Of a stretch of DNA of 64,000 nucleotides, positions 56,141 through 64,000 are shown piece by piece. This DNA is from Caprella mutica (lineage: Eukaryota > Arthropoda > Malacostraca > Amphipoda > Caprellidae). The notes under the pieces were generated by a model that was given only the letters and a program-made list of their open reading frames with translations, searched no databases and was not told the DNA's origin. The stretch's first letter is position 1; the number at the start of each line of letters is the position of its first letter. The DNA lies in NCBI GenBank assembly GCA_947561585.1, contig CANNZV010000428.1, forward strand, positions 124,001 through 188,000, in the 5' to 3' direction. Made by a program: the position numbers and the translations under genes.

Positions 56141-56904
56141 ATGGCTAGTGATAAATTCTTGGGGATTACCCCATTAACTGAAAACAATTATCCTACTTGG
56201 AAGGTACAGGTTAAAATGTATCTACTTAGAGAAGGATTAATGTCAATAGTTGATGGGACAGAGACACCTCCTGCTGATTCAGCAACTCAGGCTATCCGGG
56301 ATGCATTCAACACAAGGAAAAATAAGGCGTTAGGTAGTCTTGTGTTATCTATATCAAATCACCAATTATTTAAAGTTGGTGAGCCTGATAATCCAGTGAC
56401 TGTTTGGAATTCTCTACAAAATGTATTTTAGGCAAATACATGGTCCAATAAAATGCGACTGAAGAAGAGGATTTTCAACCTCAAGCTCACATCAGAAGAC
56501 AACCTTCAAGCTCATTTGAAGGAATTCACAGACATCTTTCAAGAACTTGCTGTTTTGGATGAAGCAGTGAGTAATGAAGATCAAGTCATCTGTTTACTCT
56601 CATCACTACTTCCTACTCAGTTCGATGTGATTATCACAGCATTGGAATCACAAGAAACTGTACCATCTTGGAATGTAGTCGGTGGAAATCTCAAACGTGA
56701 AGCATTAAAGTTAAGTACACTAGATTCAAATAATGTGAACAGAGCATTAAGTGTAGAATCGAACAGAGCTGCAGTTTCAAATTCAGTGAAAAGCAAGCAT
56801 AGTATTATTTGTTTCTTTTGCAATAGAGTAGGTCACATGAAGAAGGACTGTTTCAAGCACAAGAATTACATGCAAGCGAAACAGTTCAAATCTCAGGCTA
56901 ATAA
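56141..56904 (+). pseudogene. Copia-2 gag
   Basis: MASDKFLGITPLTENNYPTW and the following segment are homologous to Copia-1 Gag. An in-frame TAG at 56429-56431 interrupts, and the same frame continues through LLSSLLPTQFDVI to a zinc knuckle CFFCNRVGHMKKDC near 56815. It is related to but clearly distinct from Copia-1. Confidence 0.9.
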
Positions 56905-56990
56905 AAGCTTACCATTTATTTTTTTAATGTTCATTGTCTTAATAAAGATAATTGTTTTTTTTTATTATTTAAAGAAGGTTTGCTTCTTCT
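56905..56990. repeat. Dispersed segment inserted between Copia-2 gag and protease
   Basis: This AT-rich piece shares about 75 bp with 19595-19662 inside the CACTA element, and is absent from the same position of Copia-1. Confidence 0.7.
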
Positions 56991-57007
56991 GGCGGGGGCC
57001 TTTATAA

Positions 57008-57385
57008 AAAAAATATATAGTGGAAGTAAGTAACCTTAAAAAGGATAGATCTCTTTATGCTAGTGCTCTTTATAGCAAAGATATTGGGGATAATTCTTGG
57101 ATTATAGATTCTGGAGCTACAGCTCATATGAGTGGGGATGACACACTATGTTCAAACTTTGTACAACTAGAAAAACCTATAACTGTAAAAGTAGGAAACG
57201 GGTCTAGTTTACAAGCTACAGCTGTGGGTGATATTGCTGTTAATCTTTAAATACCAGAGGGTAAAAGTAGAACATGCACACTGACCAATGTTTGGCATGT
57301 GCCTCAGTTAGCTTTTAATTTGCTATCAGTTTCTAGAATTACCAGTAATAATAAATCAGTTACGTTAGTAGAGAGGAAATGGTGC
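57008..57385 (+). pseudogene. Copia-2 protease, truncated
   Basis: WIIDSGATAHMSGDDTL is the protease active site. The frame is interrupted by TAA 57248-57250 and continues as NVWHVPQLAFNLLSVSR, matching Copia-1. Similarity ends near 57385; integrase, RT and RNase H are missing. The following 57390-57470 has two similar 30-bp pieces (GTGCA.AC.GGGGGAAA.TGCCTCCTG). Confidence 0.88.
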
Positions 57386-57912
57386 ATACTGGGGGAAATG
57401 CCTCCTGAAGGAATAGAAGTGGTGCAAACCGGGGGAAAATGCCTCCTGGGGTGTTATTATGCTGCCCTTAGGCTATAAGTATATAATGTGTCATGCATAG
57501 GGTGTTTAATAGTGGCCTTAGGCTATAGAGATAGTTTCAAGCCGTGAAAAAAAAGGTGAGTATCTGTAGGTAACCGCAAAACCGCACTTTGAACAATGGA
57601 TAAGTGAAACACCCCACGCGTGGCTAGTTAATCTTTCAGGTTAAATAAGTAGCAGGTGCAGTCGCTTCTGTGTGATAATCTTTGTAGATGAATTGTTTGA
57701 AAATATATACCTGAGAAAAAGGTGTATGTTATTTTGAAAAAAAGGTAAAAAATGATTGGGAAGATAGGTAAACCTGATAAGAATAGCAGGTGTGTGACCG
57801 CACATTCTTTTGAGGAAAAGCAAACAGTCATTTACTATGTAGATATACTTACTTTGCAGATGATCCAGTAGATGTGAATATGATACTGCGTAGTAATCAA
57901 TAAAGTTATAGC

Positions 57913-57957
57913 TATCAAAACCATCGACCTGTTAATTAACAGATTGATGGTTTTGAC
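57913..57957. repeat. Short perfect-stem hairpin
   Basis: TCAAAACCATC...CTGTTAATTAACAG...GATGGTTTTGA folds on itself with only one or two mismatches. Confidence 0.85.
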
Positions 57958-58129
57958 AATTTTTTTTTTTCTCCAGTGCCTTGCTAACAAACGAGAAGCA
58001 TTTCCCTCTAATTTCAGAGTGATGATGCATGAGTGAAGCGAAGCTTGATGTTGCAAGAGTGATGATGTGATGACTGATGTTGCAAGGTAAGATGATGATG
58101 ATGATGATTGTAGATATTATAAAATAACA

Positions 58130-58199
58130 AACACTCTTTTAACCCTGCCCATTTGATAATTAGCAAATGAGTGCAGGGTTAAAAGAGCAAGTGTTTTTT
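58130..58199. repeat. Hairpin of about 70 bp
   Basis: AACACTCTTTTAACCCTGC pairs with GCAGGGTTAAAAGAGCAAGTGT; the loop also has ATTTG/CAAAT pairing. It lies downstream of the minus-strand four-exon gene, so a terminator or element end are both possible. Confidence 0.8.
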
Positions 58200-58343
58200 T
58201 AATGGTTTCTCTCACATGTGGTTAACTTAATCCTAGACCGTAATATTAAATTTGTGACATTCTTTACATTTTCTTATTTTAAAAAGCTTATTTCTAAATT
58301 ACATATAATGATAATACATTTCAAAATACATATTATTTATTTT

Positions 58344-59660
58344 TCACTCATCCTTCTTACTCCTTTTACTCATCCAAGCAACTATTTCTTCGATGTCACA
58401 TTCTTGACACCTCCGAATTGCTTGATTTCTTAAACACTCCTCAATCAATTCCGCTCTTGTTCTCTCAAGAGATGTTTCATCATTGCTTCCTCCTGCAACT
58501 GGTGTTCTACCACCGCCCACATCATTCCGTAATGTTTCAATTCGCGCAGGTGCATTAGAAACAGTTCTGGATGTCGCTGTATTTGATCTTCTTAATGCCA
58601 CATTACGATCATGTAATGTTTCTTCAGCTTCCAAATCTAGAACCGGGATGTTTTTTCGATGGTTCGTTCCACATACGGATCTTTTACGTTTCACTCGTGG
58701 AGGGACAACGGCTGTTTCAAGAGCTTTATTGGAAGGTGTCTCAGGTGTTTTTTTCTTTGGGTTCAATCTCTTTGGAATTGGACTGCTTGTAGATAAAGGG
58801 GTATCTATTAAGTTGCCGATTCTGCTGTTTCTAGGACATGAAGAAAATATACCAGAGGAGGTTGACGGTCTGTCATTCATGAATGAATGAGAGCCCGTTG
58901 ATGATGAATTTGCTTGTCTTGATGGATTATTGCTCCTAACACTTACACTATTCATGCTTGATGTCGGTGCTGGTGTTGAAGAATTACACCCCGTAACACT
59001 CGCATAGGTTATGTTTGACGAAGGTGTTGAAGAAATGTGACGAGTAGCTCGCACATTCTCAATGTTTGATATCGAAGAATTACGACTTGTATCACCCCCT
59101 GATGGTGGTGGTCCAGAAAATAATAATGATTGATACACTAGTATTAATAAAAAATCTAAAAAAAAAATTTTCTTATATCAAATCAGATCAAAATGTTATT
59201 AGTCACCAGAAGTCATTTGGCTAAGCAACCCGAAATCAAGAGGTACGGTACCCCTTTCAAGCTCTTCCCTCAAGTTTGCCCGTGGTAGTAACGAAACCCT
59301 CAGTGCCTCTTCCTCTGACATGTGTATCAAGTGACTCTGTGAATCTATAAAAAATATAACTCAGTGAATCTATAAAAAATATAACTCATTGAAACTATGA
59401 AAAATATTATTTATACCTATCATAGTGAACCTAATCTCGCCGTCTCTTACATCTATAATTATAAAATAATAGTCTGCAAATATTTCATTAAATAAATAAA
59501 TCACCAATAAAATATTATCAATATTAAGTCATAACTTACCAAAATCAGGAGTCACAAAGATGATCGTGTCCTCATCATCGCTGAATTCGGGTATACCTTT
59601 TACATACTCAGATAAATCATTATCTTTATTAGTTTCTTGGTTATTATCCTTTCCACACAT
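58344..59660 (-). CDS. Probable four-exon gene of unknown function
   Basis: Four open segments on the minus strand are separated by consensus GT-AG sites: 59540-59660 (ATG, MCGKDNNQETNKDN), 59417-59473, 59207-59344 and 58344-59155 (stop). All three junctions are phase 1, and the exons sum to 1128 nt, exactly 376 codons. Introns are 66, 72 and 51 nt. The protein would start acidic (FSDDEDTI), have a helical middle (SEEEALRVSLLPRANLREEL), a long Ser/Thr/Asn-rich disordered part, a basic KRKRSVCG stretch (possible nuclear signal) and a helical end (RAELIEECLRNQAIRRC). No family recognised. It may belong to the Polinton or to the host. Confidence 0.6.
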
Positions 59661-59957
59661 TTCGAGAGATGTCAGACAGGGGTGCTATTCAGATTCTTCT
59701 TCTGTAGGAGCGGCTGAAGCACTGAAGTAAAGTTACATTCAAGCAGGTTCATTTATACCAACAGTCACTGGGAGCGAGTTAGGCCTATTTCTTTATACAT
59801 AGCCACACAGCCTACTCCTTCACGAAATATAGGTCAGGCATACCTCATTCACAAACGCACACACTCACTCACTTACCCTAAAACCACACCTGTACAGGTT
59901 GGCTGGTTGATAATAGTTATTTTATTAAAATACTAGTTGTATTTAATTTATTGAAAT

Positions 59958-60078
59958 AATTCCCATTTCTTTTCTTTTAAATTTGAATGCCTCCTGCCAT
60001 TCCTAATTTATTATAAAATACCCTACATTTCTTTTCTTTTAAATTTGAAATGCCTCCTGCCCTTCCTAATTTATTATT
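59958..60078. repeat. ~58-bp tandem duplication at a gene end
   Basis: TTTCTTTTCTTTTAAATTTGA...TGCCTCCTGC..TTCCTAATTTATTA occurs twice in tandem, spanning the 3' end of the small Polinton-type gene that ends at 59977, so its encoded tail is repeated (LGRAGGIS / LGMAGGIQI). Confidence 0.9.
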
Positions 60079-60552
60079 TAAGATATATTTCTGATCTACA
60101 GGTACAATTTTAAGAAAATCTTCAACTCCGCTATACACTGTTGACCGATTCACCAAAAGAGCTTTCAAAAGGTGTTCTATACGTAAAGAATTAGTCAGCT
60201 TTTCATGTTTCACAAACCCATACTTTGATATTGTGATGTGGTTTAACAGGTGTATAAGTAATGATCTTGCTAAATCCCTCTTTTTTTCAGGCAATGTATT
60301 TGTTATCGTGATTATATCAACATCTGACATTTTACCCTCAGTTTGCATAGATGTCACTTTTTCTTTCTCCTTCTCATAATTATTGTTTTGTGATAATAAT
60401 TGAATCTTCACTTCATTAGGCAGGTTGTCATTTTTAATAATTTTCTTCCTATTACTTTCTTCTTTATCTTCATCAGTAACTGTTAGTTTTGTTTCGCATG
60501 ACTTCTTTAAATTAACATAATCTTCTGCTTTAACGAGATAAAAGAATTTCAT
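59977..60552 (-). CDS. Small Polinton-associated protein (MKFFYLV type)
   Basis: The 191-residue ORF opens MKFFYLVKAEDYVNLKK, like a small protein often seen next to capsid and integrase genes of Polinton/Maverick elements. The middle is charged and low in complexity; then a helical part (KRDLARSLLIHLLNHITI, RSTVYSGVEDFLKIVP) and a duplicated Gly-containing tail. Function unknown in the family. Its start overlaps the end of the next gene upstream by 23 nt. The assignment rests on the N-terminal pattern and context. Confidence 0.6.
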   Translation of the reverse strand: MKFFYLVKAEDYVNLKKSCETKLTVTDEDKEESNRKKIIKNDNLPNEVKIQLLSQNNNYEKEKEKVTSMQTEGKMSDVDIITITNTLPEKKRDLARSLLIHLLNHITISKYGFVKHEKLTNSLRIEHLLKALLVNRSTVYSGVEDFLKIVPVDQKYILNNKLGRAGGISNLKEKKCRVFYNKLGMAGGIQI

Positions 60553-60862
60553 TTTGTATAATAGGTAATAGAATATTCAAGATATGCAACCCTTTTATCC
60601 CAGCCCACAATTTCCTTTTAACATCGAATTTAACAGTACTAGAACTTAATTTATATAATATATTTTTTACCCTCGTTAATATAGATTTTGTTGTCCTTGT
60701 AATTTGTACATTACCGTTTATTATATTCAATGCCACCTCGCTCAATAATTTCAATTCATTCAACTTAATTAGTTTAAAATAATCAGAGCGTTGTTTATTA
60801 TTCTTTTTTATCAGCTTGTATACTATCTCAGCAGTTCTTTCTATACTAGTTTCCTCTCCCAT
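60530..60862 (-). CDS. Small basic Polinton-associated protein
   Basis: The 110-residue ORF has the pattern of a short Lys/Leu-rich protein found in many Polintons (LKLLSEVALNIINGNVQIT, then a basic segment KFDVKRKLWAGIKGLHIL and a hydrophobic end). Role unknown. It overlaps the integrase tail by 22 nt and the following gene by 23 nt. Confidence 0.6.
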   Translation of the reverse strand: MGEETSIERTAEIVYKLIKKNNKQRSDYFKLIKLNELKLLSEVALNIINGNVQITRTTKSILTRVKNILYKLSSSTVKFDVKRKLWAGIKGLHILNILLPIIQNEILLSR

Positions 60863-61853
60863 CTAGGCTCAGAGTCAGGGTAGTCAACGTATTTAACTAA
60901 AAAGAGGGTAACTCCTCTCTTTTTTTTGGTTTTTAGAACTTCGATTCTATATTCACCGGAATTATCTACAGGAATCAATTCTTGCTTGTAGAAACTACCT
61001 TTAATTTTCTCATTTTCCAAGTCAACTATGGAGTATGTAATAGGATGTGTTTTAATTACCGCATCAATTTTAAATATCTCTCGTCGAGTGTTTTTTAAAT
61101 TACTTTCTTTATCGAATTTTTTTGTTGCTAAAGAAATACGGACATGCTGACCTACGCTTAACGTACTAGGTAATGGTTTCGATTTTTGTTTACCCTCTTT
61201 TTTATACATACTTTCAAACACATCAACAATGTCATTCCAATTTGTAAGTAAATGAACATCTATAGGTGTTCTATAATTTAACGCTTTATGTTTCGAATGA
61301 TTGTAAGTATTAACAATTGTATCTAATACATCCAAGTTCTAATTACACGCTCTGCCATCGAAGCCTTGATTTCTATATTGTACGTGTGATATCGACATAC
61401 TTTCAACTTACTAAATAATTCTTTTGATGAGTTTGACGTGAACTCTATACCCTCATCCGTTAACATTTTAGAATATTTATATATCGAGTTAAAAAAAAAA
61501 TCTTTAATTTTAGGAATTACATCTTTACTTTTCAATGATTTAACCGTATACACTGTTAAATAACGACTGAAATGATCAATAAAAACTACCAAATATCTAT
61601 TTCCATCATTCTCTCTTTCATATTGCAACATGTATGCAATATCACATGCAACTGTACGACCTGGTCCTGAAACTAAAAATTTGCGTCTTTTAAACTTTCT
61701 TTTTGTAAGTTTATGTAACGTGTAAGAATCTTTCGATTTTAAAAATTTCTGAGGGTCATCTACTCCAGCATTTTTCAATTTGGAAATAGAACCTAACCCA
61801 GCTGGATTAGATAGATCTCTATAAATTTCATTTGGGGTTATATTTGAATGCAT
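60841..61853 (-). pseudogene. Polinton-type integrase with chromodomain-like tail, one frameshift
   Basis: The first frame (61853-61323) holds the N-terminal part (LSNPAGLGSISKL, DSYTLHKLTKRKFKRRK) and an rve-type core with CDIAYM, LTDEGIEFTS and KASMAERVIRT giving D, D and E. The second frame (61335-60841) continues with TYNHSKHKALNYRTP, an SH3-like segment and a chromodomain-like end (LFLVKYVDYPDSEPRWE). A frame change near 61330 breaks it just after the catalytic Glu. In Polintons this enzyme inserts the element DNA. The start overlaps the ATPase end by 16 nt. Confidence 0.9.
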
Positions 61854-62500
61854 TTCTCTAAATCTTCCCCAAAAAGATTTGTACTAATTAATAATTTTGA
61901 ATCTGGGTTCTTAGTGAAGTCAATTAGTAAATACCGATATTTATCTTTTAAAACCACTAACTTGTGTAACTTTAAAAAACTCTCTCTCTTTTCTTGTGAT
62001 AAAAAAGAAGATGCAAAGTGAGATATTTGTTTTGTGTCACGCATTCGCAATAGAATTATATGTGTGCAGTTAATGCTAATTATTCTAAATTCTTTGCTTG
62101 GTAAAAATATGTTTTGTGTTCAAATTATACTAGACACGTTCCTATGTCTGCCTCGTATATATACGTCAGCGGCTTACTTTAATTTCTTTGTGTCATATAT
62201 AATATCGTCATAAATAACAAGAATTCGTGATAAACCATCATGATCTAAAAAAACATTGTAATCATCATCTTGAATAATTTCTACATTTTCTAGTTGAGAA
62301 CCAATCAATATTATTTTACAAAACTTATGTTTGTAAAGCTGTATTAATTTTGATGTAAAAAAACTTTTACCACTTCCAGAAAACCCCGCTATGAGTATAC
62401 GGGCGCTCTGGTTAAACAGATCTACTTCGCTACTCAAAATCTTATCCATTACTGAAGCAAACACAATGTTATCAAGTATTTTTATAGGATAATTATACAA
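61838..62500 (-). pseudogene. Polinton packaging ATPase (FtsK/HerA-A32 type) with two in-frame stops
   Basis: The frame spans 221 codons on the minus strand. Walker A is GFSGSGKSFF and Walker B is ILVIYDDI. An in-frame TAA (62174-62176) and TGA (62120-62122) interrupt the middle. After them an Asn-containing sensor-like region and YRYLLIDFTKNPDS match the C-terminal part of the family. The total length is near that usual for Polinton ATPases, so two point mutations look sufficient to explain the breaks. Such ATPases are thought to pump DNA into capsids. Confidence 0.85.
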
Positions 62501-62549
62501 AAAAATGAACTAAAAGTTATTTACTACATTCTTATTATTATACATTTTT

Positions 62550-63159
62550 TTAATTACATCCTGTCACATCTTCATTCTTGACATTTTCACTTGAGAAATC
62601 ATTACTTGTATGATCAATTTCATTAGTAGAGATTATCTTCTTCACAATTTTCAACATTCTTGTGTCAATTACACGTATCTTCTCGTGTAAGCAATCCTGC
62701 ACTCGATTGAGATCGTTATACATTTTTTCTAATTTTATGCGGTTCTCTTTCTCATTCCTAATCACTCTCTCCATAATCTTATTCATTTTAATAGTGAACT
62801 CCGATTCAATGTCTTGAATGTCACGATCAACAATTGCAATGCTTGCACATTTATTATTAATCACATCCTTCAAATGATCAACTGCATCACTAAGACGATC
62901 ATCAGTTTCACGTAGATTTGCATGGAAATGATCAATCTTGAATGACGAATTCATTTCTCGAACATGATCAATATCTTTTCTAATTTGGTGAATAGCATCA
63001 TTCATTCTATCTTCAAATCCGACATCTCTCATGTGTGGTTTAGTAACTTCAGTCTTCTCAATTGCACCAACCAGGTTCTTAAATAATTTAACACCCGTGA
63101 ATAGAAACACATCCAAATCTTCATTAAAACTTTCATCGCATTCATTTGGTTGAGCCGCC
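62550..63159 (-). CDS. Coiled-coil protein of unknown function in the Polinton cluster
   Basis: I prefer the start at MAAQPNECDESFNEDLDVF (about 63159) over a longer frame reaching 63269, because the extension overlaps plus-strand coding sequence. About 200 residues follow, mostly long helix with heptad-like spacing (DRMNDAIHQIRKDIDHV, DRLSDAVDHLKDVINN, MERVIRNEKENRIKLEKM). No domain recognised. It might be a fibre-like or structural protein, but nothing in the sequence shows this. It is divergent from the plus-strand genes to its right. Confidence 0.5.
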
Positions 63160-63184
63160 ATTGCCAATAAATATTCTTGATATA

Positions 63185-63355
63185 ATCCCAACTGATATAA
63201 CGAGAGGAAAGATGGTGCCAATAATACACTATAAATCAGTGAGGGTACAATTACTAGAAGACATTTCAATAAGAATTACAGATCAAAATGGATATGATAT
63301 TCAGTTTGATGCTGATGTTGGTGTATTATGCGTTTTACATTTTAAACTCAAATAA
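63185..63355 (+). pseudogene. C-terminal remnant of a Polinton capsid-associated protein
   Basis: The last ~50 codons (VRVQLLEDISIRITDQNG to VGVLCVLHFKLK) have the ending typical of a Polinton capsid-associated protein (I.I.ITD..G..I.F, then VLHFK). The N-terminal bulk is missing; the frame opens only at about 63146 next to the divergent coiled-coil gene. The assignment is by pattern only. Confidence 0.5.
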
Positions 63356-63408
63356 CGTTATATAAACTGCTGAAACCTATAAATTGCATCATTTACCAAA
63401 CCACAATC

Positions 63409-63879
63409 ATGAGGGTTGTATATATTCATCCATCACTGCAAGACTTTGACACCCTTTTCTCTCAAAAAGGTGGGAGCTTGGGTGATATTCAAGTTTACCA
63501 TAACCGAGGGGGGTCGTTACTATCTTTTGTTGGTCGATTTGCAAGATATGCACTTCCATTAATCAAAAGTATAATTCTCCCTGAAGTAGGAAATTTTGCC
63601 AAAAATATAGCTGATGATATAAGTCAGGGAAGGAATGCTAGACGTGTGTTTAAAGACCGTGGTGTTGAATCAGCTGTTAACATTGGGAGACGTATTTCAA
63701 AAAAGGCAAGAGGTGGGGCAAAAAGAAAAAAAATTGTTGCAAAAAAAAAAAACCCAAAGAAGAAGGTTACTCATAAAAAAAAATGTGTAACAAAGAAAGA
63801 CATTTTCAATTCAAAAAGTTTCAGTTATGAATATATAATAGCAATACCCACTGATTCCAGTATAGTCACAGATCATTGA
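63409..63879 (+). CDS. Polinton minor virion/core-like protein
   Basis: The 156-residue ORF begins MRVVYIHPSLQDFDTLFSQ. A Gly-rich segment and an amphipathic region (FVGRFARYALPLIKSIILPE) follow, then VGNFAKNIADDISQGRNARR and a strongly basic Lys-rich stretch (residues ~105-135). This order is like the small basic proteins of Polintons compared with adenovirus core/pVI-type proteins. The last ~20 residues look unrelated, so the end may be altered. The 120 bp after it to the window end show no gene. Confidence 0.65.
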   Translation: MRVVYIHPSLQDFDTLFSQKGGSLGDIQVYHNRGGSLLSFVGRFARYALPLIKSIILPEVGNFAKNIADDISQGRNARRVFKDRGVESAVNIGRRISKKARGGAKRKKIVAKKKNPKKKVTHKKKCVTKKDIFNSKSFSYEYIIAIPTDSSIVTDH

Positions 63880-64000
63880 ATATAGAAGATGTCCCACTCC
63901 TACGTGGACGCTAGTTGCCAAATAATTATTTAAGTGAGAGCGTATCAGCCAATCAGAGAGAGGCGTAACGTGACGTCACATATTACAAACGTACTCACAA

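Overview
This window is a repeat-dominated piece of an AT-rich animal genome, most likely an insect or other arthropod. The evidence is the element set: copia with an internal initiator-tRNA primer site, env-bearing gypsy-type elements, DD37D mariners, an animal-type CACTA/EnSpm element, a Polinton/Maverick and hairpin MITEs. No bacterial gene organisation, rRNA, tRNA or CRISPR array was seen. The species cannot be named from the sequence. One 24-base assembly gap lies at 31668-31691.

Left half (1-29573) is a nest of insertions. The base layer is a mariner-like element (MLE-1, minus strand) now in three pieces: 1501-2341, 7884-7987 and 29371-29573. A copia element (Copia-1, minus strand, 2342-7883, 5-bp target duplication AACTT) split it once. 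An env-bearing gypsy/errantivirus-like element (Gypsy-1, plus strand, 7988-29370, target duplication GCTCC) split it again. Gypsy-1 was then hit inside integrase by a 10.4-kb CACTA-type DNA transposon (14714-25088, TA duplication), which carries its own transposase, a possible second spliced gene and several hairpin repeats. Copia-1 was hit by a Harbinger-like MITE.

Middle (29687-40579) has a palindromic pair with a hammerhead-ribozyme-like motif, a TTAA-flanked MITE, and a second mariner (MLE-2, 32946-40579). MLE-2 is interrupted by a second gypsy-type element (Gypsy-2, 33828-40158, TGGGA duplication) whose pol block is inverted relative to gag. In both gypsy elements gag and pol share one frame and are separated by a single UGA followed by C, which suggests stop-codon readthrough.

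Region 40580-55000 is mostly non-coding. It has several minisatellites (three of which share a TCTGAACTA core), a LINE reverse-transcriptase fragment, one good candidate exon of an unrecognised gene (49084-49386) and a 2.3-kb element with ~205-bp inverted termini.

Region 55400-64000 holds a truncated second copia (plus strand, to ~57380). It then has a Polinton-like cluster: packaging ATPase, retroviral-type integrase with chromodomain-like tail and two small proteins on the minus strand, overlapping each other by 16-23 nt, plus capsid-associated genes on the plus strand. Next to it is a probable four-exon gene (58344-59660) with very short introns. Most element genes carry stops or frameshifts, so almost nothing here looks autonomous as assembled.
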